Source of the DNA: Peribacillus acanthi
Lineage (GTDB): Bacteria > Bacillota > Bacilli > Bacillales > DSM-1321
Assembly (NCBI RefSeq): GCF_003073175.1
Contig: NZ_QBBX01000002.1
Coordinates: forward strand, 22,521 to 78,127
DNA length: 55,607 nucleotides
Direction of reading: 5' to 3'
Shown here one piece after another: positions 36,452 through 44,728 of the stretch. Position numbers and translations under genes: made by a program. Numbering within the stretch: position 1 is the stretch's first letter; each line of letters opens with the position of its first letter. The notes beneath the pieces were generated by a model. It was not told the DNA's origin. It saw only the letters and a program-made list of their open reading frames with translations, and made no database searches.

Positions 36452-37288
36452 TCAAGGTAGTAGCCCCGCAATACCCAATAAAGTAAGGATGATTTCAAAC
36501 AGGATTAATATTACGATAATCCATTCCACAAATAATCCTCGAATCGAATGGCTGATGGTGGAAAAGCCATCCATGATGTTATATAAAATCTCAGTTTTAC
36601 TTTTCAAAATTTTATAGCGATCGTTCAATTCAAAAAACTCTACCATTTTATCATAGAATTCTCCAGCTGTGCTGCTGGTCCATGTGATATCTGGTTTGTC
36701 CAGAATCATGATGTAGGCAAGAGTATTATATTCATGTCGGACGATTTTGGCAGTTGTACGTGCCAATTCCTTATTTCCAATTCTTAAATTTCCTTTTTCA
36801 AGGCGATCAATCATGGTTTCAAGCTTATCGTGAATTTTTCCAAGCTGCTCCTCGGTTTTCTCCAAAGCCACCGATTTTGCAAGCACTGTAGAAATTAATT
36901 CTGGGTAGAAAATTTCATAATTTGGAACTATCACAAATTCGTCCGTTAACAAGATGTTTTCATTTTCTTTAATATGAAGGCTATAATCATCGGTATATTT
37001 ATATAGATTTTTCCAATCAATATCCGGTTCAAAATCATGGATGAATTTTAAAAAACGCCTAATTTCATAGGAATGGGTAAAATTAATAAATACAATGCTT
37101 CCAAAGGAAAAAACGAGTACCATCTGCGATTCAACTACATTTTGGTTAAAAATCGATTTTAGTATACTGCCTTTTAATACTAATGGCTGTTCCCACGTGA
37201 ATTTCTTAGGTATGCCGGCATGTATTGCGATTTTATTTAAATCAATTTCATTTGTGATGGCAAAAGCTTTAAAGGTGATCTCCTTCAT
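36452..37288 (-). CDS. RMD1/DUF155 family membrane protein
   Basis: A 278-residue protein of the RMD1 (sporulation protein RMD1, DUF155, COG1723) family. The N-terminal domain ends in the strand-rich MVLVFSFGSIVFINF. The middle shows the family's long amphipathic helices with AKSVALEKTEEQLGKIHDKLE, and the segment ILYNIMDGFSTISHSIRGLFVEWIIVILIL (residues about 240-270) leads into a C-terminal membrane helix. Yeast relatives (Rmd1, Rmd8, Mrx10) act at microtubules or in mitochondrial gene expression; bacterial function is undefined. The ribosome site is weak (GAGTGATG). It stands alone. Confidence 0.88.
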   Translation of the reverse strand: MKEITFKAFAITNEIDLNKIAIHAGIPKKFTWEQPLVLKGSILKSIFNQNVVESQMVLVFSFGSIVFINFTHSYEIRRFLKFIHDFEPDIDWKNLYKYTDDYSLHIKENENILLTDEFVIVPNYEIFYPELISTVLAKSVALEKTEEQLGKIHDKLETMIDRLEKGNLRIGNKELARTTAKIVRHEYNTLAYIMILDKPDITWTSSTAGEFYDKMVEFFELNDRYKILKSKTEILYNIMDGFSTISHSIRGLFVEWIIVILILFEIILTLLGIAGLLP

Positions 37289-37782
37289 TTTACATCACTC
37301 ATTTCAGAAAATTAGTCTTCGTAGATAATTAACCCGGCATTTTTTAAAGGATTGGAATTATTAATACATATGCTATTTGAAATTATTCTAATACCGGCAG
37401 TTAGACCGCTTTTTACTAAAGGCAGAAAAAAGTGACCAATTGAGTATAAAATTTGCTTTTATGCCACTAAATTGGTTATAGTTGTTAATACCAATTGTGA
37501 CAACAAGCAAAAGAGCCGTTTCCTGTATTAAGGGTGCGGTTTTTTTGTACTTTAAGTAAACATTTATGGGCATCGAATAAGTACGTCTACGTATGGGTCA
37601 ATTTTGTTAAGAATAAAAGTGCTACTGCTTTCGTCGGTAAATTTGTTTTCAATAAGAAAAGTAGGGTTGTATAAGCTAAGGATGTATTTTACAAGGCAAG
37701 AAACTTGATATTAGGAGACTTAAATCCCACAATAATTGTAAAGTTTATACATAGCCGTGTAGTGAAGTAGGAGGAGAGAAAA
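37289..37782. other. intergenic region containing an orphan structured RNA-like element
   Basis: About 490 bases without a supported gene. It contains the candidate structured element at 37430-37546 described separately. The rest (37547-37782) is AT-rich leader sequence of the next gene. A 61-residue reverse frame at 37388-37573 has no ribosome site and coincides with the structured element. Confidence 0.5.
37430..37546 (+). ncRNA. candidate small RNA or attenuator with alternative hairpins and terminator
   Basis: ACCAATT occurs at 37435-37441 and 37490-37496, and its complement AATTGGT lies between them at 37470-37476. The middle copy can thus pair left (with inner support TATAAAA/TTTTATG) or right, not both. 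An intrinsic terminator follows: CCGTTTCCT (37516-37524) with AGGGTGCGG (37531-37539), one T-T mismatch and two G-U pairs, then seven T. No forward-strand gene lies upstream, so the terminator needs a transcript of its own. No known RNA family was recognised. Confidence 0.4.
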
Positions 37783-38832
37783 GTGGAATTAGGAATTAGC
37801 ACATTTGTTGAAACAACGCCAGACTTGCATACTGGGGAGGTAATCAGTCATGCACAACGGATAAGAGAAGTAGTGGAAGAAATCGTCCTTGCAGATCGAG
37901 TAGGGTTAGATGTATTCGGTGTTGGTGAGCACCATCGCCACGATTTTGCCGCATCTTCTCCTGCAATTATCTTGGCTGCAGCGGCTTCACAAACGAAGCG
38001 GATACGATTAACTAGTGCCGTCACAGTTCTATCTTCGGCAGATCCAGTACGTGTTTTTCAAGATTTCGCCACAGTGGATGCCATTTCAAATGGACGTGCA
38101 GAAATTATGGCTGGACGAGGTTCCTTTATCGAATCATTTCCGCTATTTGGTAATGATTTGAAGGATTACGATGAACTTTTTGAGGAAAAGCTTGATCTTT
38201 TGTTAAAAATAAGAGAGTCCGAGAAGGTGACTTGGACAGGGAAGCATAGACCAGCTATCAATAATCGAGGAGTTTATCCGCGTCCGGTTCAGGACCCTTT
38301 ACCTGTATGGATTGGTAGTGGAGGGAATACTCAATCGGTCATTCGGGCAGGGGTGCTTGGACTACCACTTGTCCTCGCTATTATTGGAGGAAGACCCATT
38401 CAATTTGCGCCACTTGTTCAGCTTTATTATAAGGTTGCAGCTCAATCAGGACATGATATATCAAGACTACCAGTAGCTTCGCATTCACATGGATATATTG
38501 CCGCAGATACAGAGACAGCTGCGGATACCTTCTTCCCATCTACGCAGTACGTAATGAACGTTTTAGGTAGAGAACGAGGCTGGGGTCATTATGACCGCGC
38601 TAGCTTTGATGCAGCACGAAGCTTTGAAGGAGCGCTTTACGTTGGAGATCCAGAAACGGTTGCACAAAAAATTATCTATCTTAGAAAAAATGTAGGAGTG
38701 ACCCGATTTATGCTGCATGTTCCTGTAGGATCGATGCCGCATGATGAAGTCATGGGGGCGATTGAGCTTTTCGGTACAAAGGTTGTTCCGAGAGTACGCG
38801 AAGAGATTTTAGAATGGGAAAGCACACTGTAA
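37783..38832 (+). CDS. LLM-class flavin-dependent oxidoreductase (luciferase-like)
   Basis: A 349-residue F420/FMN-type TIM barrel of the bacterial luciferase family. Typical blocks are visible: VGLDVFGVGEHHRHDF, RIRLTSAVTVLSSADPVRVFQDFATVDAISNGRAEIMAGRG, and the phosphate-site region DPLPVWIGSGGNTQSVIRAG. The FIESFPLFG and FMLHVPVGSMPHDEVM segments recall the LLM group typified by structure 2I7G (TIGR03858). GTG start after AGGAGGAG. It is monocistronic with its own terminator. The substrate is unknown. Confidence 0.9.
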   Translation: MELGISTFVETTPDLHTGEVISHAQRIREVVEEIVLADRVGLDVFGVGEHHRHDFAASSPAIILAAAASQTKRIRLTSAVTVLSSADPVRVFQDFATVDAISNGRAEIMAGRGSFIESFPLFGNDLKDYDELFEEKLDLLLKIRESEKVTWTGKHRPAINNRGVYPRPVQDPLPVWIGSGGNTQSVIRAGVLGLPLVLAIIGGRPIQFAPLVQLYYKVAAQSGHDISRLPVASHSHGYIAADTETAADTFFPSTQYVMNVLGRERGWGHYDRASFDAARSFEGALYVGDPETVAQKIIYLRKNVGVTRFMLHVPVGSMPHDEVMGAIELFGTKVVPRVREEILEWESTL

Positions 38833-38845
38833 GATTGCACATAAT

Positions 38846-38882
38846 AGGCACTTTTCTCGTAAGGTGAAATAGTGCCTTTTTA
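38846..38882. terminator. terminator of the LLM oxidoreductase gene
   Basis: AGGCACT (38846-38852) pairs with AGTGCCT (38871-38877), then five T on the forward strand. The next reverse-strand gene ends at 38885. Confidence 0.85.
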
Positions 38883-38884
38883 AG

Positions 38885-39190
38885 TCATTTCTGCTTTTCT
38901 TTTATCTGTTCACGAATCTTTTCAAGGTCCTCTAACGTGAGTTCACCAAGCGATTTTTTTATTTCTTCTTCAATATGTTTTCTATTTCTTTCTCGATACT
39001 CATTCCACCATTCACGAAGACCTTCCGTATGATCCAAGAGATATTCAATATCAATTTCATCTATTTCATCATCAGAAAGATAATTCAATACCGCTCCTAA
39101 CATACGATTAAGGTCTTGAATTTCATTTTGTAATGATTTACTTGTATTCGAATCCGCTGTTTCTTCGGATTGTGTTATTCTACGGGGCAT
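38885..39190 (-). CDS. hypothetical acidic helical protein
   Basis: A 101-residue protein with no membrane segment. It is rich in Glu, Asp and Lys, with an early helix (SLQNEIQDLNRMLGAVLNYL), an acidic centre (SDDEIDEIDIEYLLDHTE) and a C-terminal coiled-coil-like stretch (ELTLEDLEKIREQIKEKQK). AAGGAGG precedes the ATG by 7 bases. I do not recognise the family. It is convergent with the luciferase-like gene and probably transcribed alone. Confidence 0.65.
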   Translation of the reverse strand: MPRRITQSEETADSNTSKSLQNEIQDLNRMLGAVLNYLSDDEIDEIDIEYLLDHTEGLREWWNEYRERNRKHIEEEIKKSLGELTLEDLEKIREQIKEKQK

Positions 39191-39254
39191 TTTCTTCCTC
39201 CTTAATTATCTGTTATTAGTATTAGCAATATAGGAATCACTTAACCTAAAAAGA

Positions 39255-39283
39255 AAATGAACAGTCCATTGAACTGTTCATTT
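39255..39283 (-). terminator. terminator of the 60-residue membrane protein gene
   Basis: AAATGAACAGT (39255-39265) pairs perfectly with ACTGTTCATTT (39273-39283), loop of seven bases; on the reverse strand TTCTTTTTA follows. Confidence 0.8.
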
Positions 39284-39312
39284 CGGTTACCCAATTTTTG
39301 TTCGTTTTATAT

Positions 39313-39495
39313 TCAATTCATTATCTGCTTTTCTTTTTCCATTTCCAAAGCAGATACGATATAAGCAAATCCGTTCATCAAAAAGTAGAAGACATTGGAT
39401 TGTACCCGTTCTGTTTCCCCTAAATACGTATTGAAAATTATAATGACGGAATATATTACTACAAAAAATAAAGCGATTTTGTTGAAGATGGCCAT
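39313..39495 (-). CDS. small membrane protein, 60 residues
   Basis: The start MAIFNKIALF at 39495 is preferred because AAGGAG lies 8 bases before it; the frame is open 13 codons further up without a better site. It has one or two hydrophobic segments (about 5-22 and 31-47, FFVVIYSVIIIFN and VFYFLMNGFAYIVSALEM) and a short charged tail. Unrecognised, with its own terminator. Small membrane proteins of this type are common in Bacillaceae and mostly uncharacterised. Confidence 0.65.
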   Translation of the reverse strand: MAIFNKIALFFVVIYSVIIIFNTYLGETERVQSNVFYFLMNGFAYIVSALEMEKEKQIMN

Positions 39496-39747
39496 TTCAT
39501 CAGCTCCTTCATAGGGACTCCTTTTTGATATCATATTTGAAATTGACCAGTATTATGCAAACGATGATGGCTAAGGTCCTAATTTGGGCTGCCGAAATGA
39601 ATGGGAAACCACATATTTCCTACAAAAGTATAATTAAATTCATTTGTATTAATAAGGGATTCCGGTAAGTTTTGAATATAGAGTATGCGCCAGATATTAA
39701 GTAACCCATCAATCATTTATCACGGAGTTGCGTCTCTGATATTTGCG

Positions 39748-39852
39748 TTTAGTAATAAGTTAAGGTAGTTCGGTAAAAAAGCAGAGGTTTTCGGTAATAA
39801 AATTATTATATTTGGTAATAAAATCTGGAATTTCGGTAAAAAAACACTATTT
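39748..39852. repeat. five-unit tandem array with exact 21-bp period (TTCGGTAATAAAAT)
   Basis: Units begin at 39748, 39769, 39790, 39811 and 39832, each step exactly 21. Their first 12-14 bases are TTTAGTAATAAGTT, TTCGGTAAAAAAGC, TTCGGTAATAAAAT, TTTGGTAATAAAAT and TTCGGTAAAAAAAC; the remaining seven bases vary. The array lies in the 39496-39902 gene-free stretch between a small membrane protein and the end of the SNF2 gene. The rest of that stretch holds nothing I recognise. Confidence 0.85.
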
Positions 39853-39853
39853 A

Positions 39854-39894
39854 AATGGCAGCCACTTCCACCAGGAGGGAAACTAGCTGCCATT
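39854..39894 (-). terminator. terminator of the SNF2 helicase gene
   Basis: AATGGCAGC (39854-39862) pairs with GCTGCCATT (39886-39894); the 23-base centre can form an inner CTTCC/GGAGG stem. On the reverse strand the T-run is displaced beyond TTTAAATAGTG, so its strength is uncertain. Confidence 0.65.
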
Positions 39895-39902
39895 AATATT
39901 TT

Positions 39903-42900
39903 TTATATCATCAAAATTTCACGAATGTCTTCTTCCGTTAAAGTTTTTTGAACCTTATCCCCAGGATCTATAACTTCTTCCACAAGGTTTCTCTTTTTCT
40001 CTTGCAATTCATTCATTTTTTCTTCAATAGTACCTTTGGAAACAAGCTTGATGACTTGTACCTCTTTTGTTTGACCGAAGCGATGGGCACGATCGGTTGC
40101 TTGTTCTTCGACAGCAGGATTCCACCAAATGTCATAGAGGACGACCGTATCGGCACCTGTTAAATTTAATCCGGTACCTCCTGCTTTGAGTGAGATGAGC
40201 AATAAATCTTTTTCCCCTTCATTAAATTGTTGGCAGATGTTGACTCTTTCTTCGGATGGTGTTTGCCCATCTAGGTAAAAGTAGGGGAGTCCTCGAAGAT
40301 TTAATTCTTTCCCAATCAGTGCCAGCATTTTCGTGAATTGAGAGAAAATCAGCACCCTTTTTCCTGCAAACCTAGACTCCTCGATAATCTGCATAAGATG
40401 TTCAAATTTTGCTGACCTACCGTTATATCCGTCGACAAACAGGGCTGGATGACAACAAATTTGTCGTAATCGAGTAATACCTGCCAAGATTTTTATCCGA
40501 TTTTTCCGAAATGTATCTTTGTCAAGATGCTTCAGTGTATCATGTCGAAGCTTTGCCAAGTATGCAGCATACAATTTCTTTTGATCAGGAAGTAAATCTG
40601 TGGATTCTAGCAACTCAACTTTTTCAGGAAGCTCAGTGAGAACGTCTTCTTTTAAACGCCGAAGCAGGAATGGACGGATTCTACGTGCAATTTTTTCCCT
40701 TGAAAGGTGACTGAATTCCTTTAACCCAAGGAAAAGCTCAGGGAACACGACATGAAAAATAGACCAAAGTTCTTCAATCGAATTTTCAATGGGTGTACCT
40801 GTTAGGGCAAAGCGATAATTAGATTGCAATTTCTTCACTGACTTTGCTGTTTGCGTCAATGGGTTTTTAAAAGCTTGTGCTTCATCCAAAAACACCGTGT
40901 GAAAAAATTGCTGTTCAAACCACTGTATGTCACTGCGTAACAGGGGATAGGATGTAATCAGAACATCACAATCCTCCATTTCCTTCTGCGCCTTAATCCT
41001 TTGATCTCTGGATCCATCCATTACAATCGCTTGGATATCTGGTGCAAATTTCATCAGTTCATTCAACCAGTTGTAGGTTAGAGATGCCGGGCAAACAATT
41101 AAGACGGGTTGTTTCTTTTCTTTTATTGCTTGGAGTTCTGACACTATAAAAGTAATACTTTGAAGTGATTTACCTAATCCCATATCATCTGCCAAAACTC
41201 CACCGTATCCATAGCTTGCCAATGTTTTTAACCAATAGTAGCCTCGGACTTGATAATCTCGTAAAACACGTTTTAAACTGCAGGGTACTTCAAATTTTAA
41301 TTGTTCAGGTTTTGAAATATTTTCTAAGAATAGACGGAATGATTCTTCAAATTGAAAGGTTTCCTGATCATCAACAGCATCGAGAAGTTGAAGTCCTCTT
41401 ATAATTGGAACGTTCAAACCGCTTTCCCAATCTTCCTGTTGTTCTGGAACGGCATTTAGAAACCGTTGGATTTCTTCAAACTCTCTAGTTTCTAGTGATA
41501 ATAAGGCTCCATTACGTAACCGATAATATTTTCGTTTTTCCTCTAACGCTTGCAGAATATCACGAATCTGCTTATCTGGGAATCCGTCGAGCTCAAATTT
41601 AAATTCCAGCCAGTTAGTACGTTCTTTATTCACTTTAACGCGAATCTTTGGAGGTGTATTCTCTCTGAAAATTCGATTTCTGACAGCAGTTGTAGCATAG
41701 ATTTGGACAAGGTTTTGCAGTTTAGGAACGGTATGGTAGAGGAATGAGTATTCTAGTTCCTCATTATGCAAAAAATAACCGCCTTCAGTTTTTGTAAATA
41801 AGCTATCTTCCATCATTTGAAGAATCTGCGCTTCTTTTTCTACATCTCTAAGAAGTGGGAAACGCTTCTGTTGTTCTTTTTCTTCCAAAGGGTTAAAAAC
41901 TATATTTTCATATTGAAACTCTAATCCAGCAAGCAATCGGTTTTTAATGCGATCTAAATACAGCTTTGCAATTAAAGGGGTCTTATTGTACATCCGAGTT
42001 ATAGATTCGGCTACACTGACATGACCCAATTTTTTTAATCCTGGAACCACTTGTTTGAAGAAAGTCTCGAGCTGTTCTTCTGGAACTTGTATGTGATTAG
42101 TGCCAGAAGTTTTTAAAATCCTCATCAATTCTATCAGTCGGTCAATTTCTTCATCTTCTACAGAGTATAATTTACTAGCGTGTAAAACCACCCCATAAGA
42201 ATGGAACACGATTATTGAGTCTAAACCTTTTATGCATAATTGAAATCCTCGGAACTCTTCTTTTAAATCAAACTGTAATGGAAGCAATTTGTTGGAAACT
42301 TGAAATGTATTAACCATTGTTCCAGATTGAGTGATGTTTACTAAAGAAGCTTTTGTAAATAGTGGTGCTAAACTGTCCCATGATGAAGGAGGAAGGGTGA
42401 GCAAATCAGGTCTGTTAACCTCATCAAGGTCATCTCCATACGTCTTTTTAGATTCATTTATCTGAATTAATTGCTGAAGTAGCTCGTTTGTTTCCTTCAA
42501 AAAGCAATGCACGTTCGGGTCATATGTAAAGGTGTTTGATAATTGAATAGAGTTTCCTTTTTTCACTTGGCTTAAAAAAGAACGGATATTTTGTATTTTG
42601 TGAGATTGCAATTTTAATGATACTGCAAAAAGATATAGTCCGTTTTCCAATGAAACTGGCTCTATAAGGAATTCTATATCAAGGGTTTGCCTATTTTCAA
42701 AGTGTCGTTGGTGCCCTCTTGAACGCTTGGGTTGTTTACTAAAAAGTGTAATGAAGCTATTTGATAGTAAGGGTTCAGTGGAATCACTACTTACACTAAT
42801 AGGGGATGTCCCATGACGTTGATGCTCATAAATTGCCAGTAAAACTGCAGCAATATGCTGACAATCCTTCTGGAAAGAAGCTAGTTTAGGACAGCTACAT

Positions 42901-43097
42901 GTCGTATTAAAGTTTCCGTTTATTTCCTTCTCAACTTTAACGTAGAAATCTTCAGAGACCGAAACCGTTGCTTCACAAACTTCAGTGTTATAGTGGTGGA
43001 AATGAACTTTATTAGCGCGATAAAAAGCGTCACCTCTTTTGAAGGAGACAGTGCCACACAAATCTTGAATGATCTTCTGGCTCAATTTGATATTCAA
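39903..43097 (-). CDS. SNF2-family helicase with N-terminal SWIM zinc finger
   Basis: A 1064-residue Swi2/Snf2-type ATP-dependent DNA translocase of the YwqA/RapA-like bacterial group. The SWIM finger CSCPKLASFQKDCQH has Cys67, Cys69, Cys79 and His81. A long central domain is followed by helicase motifs: I DDMGLGKSLQSI, II LDEAQ in place of DEAH, III ALTGTPIENS, V LISLKAGGTGLNLTGADTV and VI DRAHRFGQTKEVQV. TTG start with AGGAGGGG 7 bases upstream. It probably remodels protein-DNA or transcription complexes. It lies alone, 110 bases from the HTH gene on the same strand, and no defence genes adjoin it. Confidence 0.92.
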   Translation of the reverse strand: MNIKLSQKIIQDLCGTVSFKRGDAFYRANKVHFHHYNTEVCEATVSVSEDFYVKVEKEINGNFNTTCSCPKLASFQKDCQHIAAVLLAIYEHQRHGTSPISVSSDSTEPLLSNSFITLFSKQPKRSRGHQRHFENRQTLDIEFLIEPVSLENGLYLFAVSLKLQSHKIQNIRSFLSQVKKGNSIQLSNTFTYDPNVHCFLKETNELLQQLIQINESKKTYGDDLDEVNRPDLLTLPPSSWDSLAPLFTKASLVNITQSGTMVNTFQVSNKLLPLQFDLKEEFRGFQLCIKGLDSIIVFHSYGVVLHASKLYSVEDEEIDRLIELMRILKTSGTNHIQVPEEQLETFFKQVVPGLKKLGHVSVAESITRMYNKTPLIAKLYLDRIKNRLLAGLEFQYENIVFNPLEEKEQQKRFPLLRDVEKEAQILQMMEDSLFTKTEGGYFLHNEELEYSFLYHTVPKLQNLVQIYATTAVRNRIFRENTPPKIRVKVNKERTNWLEFKFELDGFPDKQIRDILQALEEKRKYYRLRNGALLSLETREFEEIQRFLNAVPEQQEDWESGLNVPIIRGLQLLDAVDDQETFQFEESFRLFLENISKPEQLKFEVPCSLKRVLRDYQVRGYYWLKTLASYGYGGVLADDMGLGKSLQSITFIVSELQAIKEKKQPVLIVCPASLTYNWLNELMKFAPDIQAIVMDGSRDQRIKAQKEMEDCDVLITSYPLLRSDIQWFEQQFFHTVFLDEAQAFKNPLTQTAKSVKKLQSNYRFALTGTPIENSIEELWSIFHVVFPELFLGLKEFSHLSREKIARRIRPFLLRRLKEDVLTELPEKVELLESTDLLPDQKKLYAAYLAKLRHDTLKHLDKDTFRKNRIKILAGITRLRQICCHPALFVDGYNGRSAKFEHLMQIIEESRFAGKRVLIFSQFTKMLALIGKELNLRGLPYFYLDGQTPSEERVNICQQFNEGEKDLLLISLKAGGTGLNLTGADTVVLYDIWWNPAVEEQATDRAHRFGQTKEVQVIKLVSKGTIEEKMNELQEKKRNLVEEVIDPGDKVQKTLTEEDIREILMI

Positions 43098-43209
43098 ATG
43101 ACTTCCCCTCCTGAGGATATATTGTATAAGGTTTCTCTAAATAATTATGATTTTTTTGTAGGGATAAAGGGGTGTGGCTTGACAGTTTCAAAAGTGAATC
43201 AGTCTTTGA

Positions 43210-43611
43210 TCATGTTAGAGTTTTTAAACTGAAATATTCTAGTGTTTGATTCACATTATCAATGTCATACATTTTTTTCTCTAGGCAGTACTTGATAATC
43301 AAATCCGAGGTGTCGCTGTCTGATAATGTATAACCAGCTGTATCGAGTAAATGATCGGTTTGTTCATAACTTAACTCAAGTGCTAAAGCTAGCGCGACAA
43401 TGGTATTTTTCCTTGGATGATACTTTCTATTACTTCGAATTTTTGAGAAAAGTTTACGGTCAATTCCTGCCCTTTTATAAACCTCGGGGTCTTGAAGTCC
43501 TTTGTTTTCAATAAAAGAAAATAGTACTTCTTGAAATGTTGGCTGCCGATGTCGATTAATAAAATCCTCTAATTCATTTTCCTGGAATTCCTCTACGAGT
43601 TGCTCAAACAT
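43210..43611 (-). CDS. helix-turn-helix protein beside a von Willebrand A gene
   Basis: A 133-residue protein. The central region, FQEVLFSFIENKGLQDPEVYKRAGIDRKLFSKIRSNR (residues about 26-62), then NTIVALALALELSYEQTDHLLDTAGYTLSDSD, is a XRE-like helix-turn-helix with the characteristic end of the family seen next to vWA-domain genes in Firmicutes. The ATG at 43611 has only a weak ribosome site and lies inside a small upstream frame (43593-43703), so coupling or a frameshift is possible. The divergent neighbour at 43803 encodes a vWA protein. Probable regulator or adaptor of that locus. Confidence 0.78.
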   Translation of the reverse strand: MFEQLVEEFQENELEDFINRHRQPTFQEVLFSFIENKGLQDPEVYKRAGIDRKLFSKIRSNRKYHPRKNTIVALALALELSYEQTDHLLDTAGYTLSDSDTSDLIIKYCLEKKMYDIDNVNQTLEYFSLKTLT

Positions 43612-43703
43612 CTCTCAGAAGACTTACAAACCATCATTTCAAGGTTTTTCAAATGAAAATCTATGTATTCCTGTAATTCTTTCAGCATCTTTTGGTCGAG
43701 CAT
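43593..43703 (-). CDS. 36-residue upstream frame overlapping the HTH gene
   Basis: The frame from ATG 43703 to TAG 43593 reads MLDQKMLKELQEYIDFHL followed by 18 more residues, and has the strong site GAGGAGGCGG eleven bases upstream. Its end overlaps the HTH start by 19 bases in another frame. Relatives of the HTH protein usually begin with a similar EYIxxHL helix, so this is either a coupled leader peptide or the true N-terminus separated by a frameshift. Confidence 0.5.
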   Translation of the reverse strand: MLDQKMLKELQEYIDFHLKNLEMMVCKSSERCLSNS

Positions 43704-43802
43704 TGAATGTCCGCCTCCTCAAAATGTCGCTTTTGAGGCGACCCATTCACGAATCTACTTAGATATGATTATATCATCCTAACAAGAGAGAGGTTGAAAT
43801 GT

Positions 43803-44387
43803 ATGAATAAGAATTCTTCTGAAATTATTTTCCTTATAGATCGTAGCGGCTCAATGGCTGGTTTGGAAAGCGATACAATCGGTGGATTTAATACTTTTAT
43901 TAAAAGGCAGTGTGAACTCGAAGGAGATACTACATTAACAACGGTATTATTCGATGATCATTATGAGCTCCTTTGGAATGGCATCGATGCAAAACAGGCT
44001 ATACTTACTGAAAATGAATACTATGTAAGAGGATGCACTGCATTATTAGATGCAATAGGGAAGGCAATATTGGATGTAGGACACCGATTATCTAAAACTG
44101 AGGTTGAAAAAAGACCAGGAAAAGTCATTGTTGTCATTACCACCGATGGAATGGAAAATGCAAGTCGGGAATTTACTTATGGAAAAGTGAAAGACCTTAT
44201 CAAGCATCAGCAAGAGAAATACAGCTGGGAGTTCATTTTTATGGGAGCAAACATTGATGCAATGGAAGAAGCAGACAGCATAGGGATAGCGAAGGGAAAT
44301 GCATATAGCTATGAAGCGACTGAAACCGGGGTGGATAGTATGTATAACGTCATCTGTGAAGCAGTAACAGAGAAAAGATCACTGTAA
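43803..44387 (+). CDS. von Willebrand factor A domain protein (TerY-like)
   Basis: A 194-residue protein that is essentially one vWA domain. The MIDAS metal site is intact: DRSGSMAG (DxSxS) at the first strand, the conserved Thr in GCTALLDAIGKAI and Asp in TTDGMENAS. Such stand-alone domains (TerY-like) bind protein partners in a metal-dependent way, often in stress or tellurite-type gene neighbourhoods. The frame begins at TTG 43794, which abuts the ribosome site; ATG 43803 has AGAGAGG about 9 bases upstream and is preferred. It is divergent from the HTH gene. Confidence 0.88.
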   Translation: MNKNSSEIIFLIDRSGSMAGLESDTIGGFNTFIKRQCELEGDTTLTTVLFDDHYELLWNGIDAKQAILTENEYYVRGCTALLDAIGKAILDVGHRLSKTEVEKRPGKVIVVITTDGMENASREFTYGKVKDLIKHQQEKYSWEFIFMGANIDAMEEADSIGIAKGNAYSYEATETGVDSMYNVICEAVTEKRSL

Positions 44388-44728
44388 TTTGAAAATTATG
44401 GTTTTGGATAGTCATTGAAAAAGCTATAATGGAAACATAAATGAAAAAGGTGGAATGTACAATTCATACCAATCTATCTAAAATTCAAAAAGTTTTGAAC
44501 CCACTTATAAAGATAAACCTATAATATTATTATGTAAACTAATTCGACCAATTCTTGGACTAAAACAACTTTTCATATAATTGACATCCTGTAGGTGTTT
44601 TACTACTGATTGATTAGAAAATTAAGAAATAGTCACCAGTACCATTCGGTAGGGAGGCTATTTTTTGTTTAATGCGACATAGGCTTTTTTCTTACATATC
44701 TAATAAATAGGATAGGAAGGTTCTCCTG
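44388..44728. other. gene-free stretch with a promoter-like site and a terminator
   Basis: About 340 bases. TTGACA at 44581-44586 with TACTGA 17 bases later could be a promoter. The terminator at 44627-44666 lies just after it and ahead of the Nudix gene. No open frame longer than about 27 codons was seen. Confidence 0.5.
44627..44666 (+). terminator. intrinsic terminator 60 bases before the Nudix gene
   Basis: AAATAGTC (44627-44634) pairs with GGCTATTT (44656-44663, one G-U), with an inner TACC-attc-GGTA helix and six T. It is 240 bases after the vWA stop, so it ends either that transcript or a short RNA begun at 44581. Confidence 0.75.

Noticed and set aside
37388-37573. 61-residue reverse frame
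   Set aside because: No ribosome site; it overlaps the alternative hairpins and terminator, which explain the sequence better.
39748-39852. CRISPR-like array
   Set aside because: Period of 21 with only seven variable bases and degenerate units; no cas genes; not spacer-sized.
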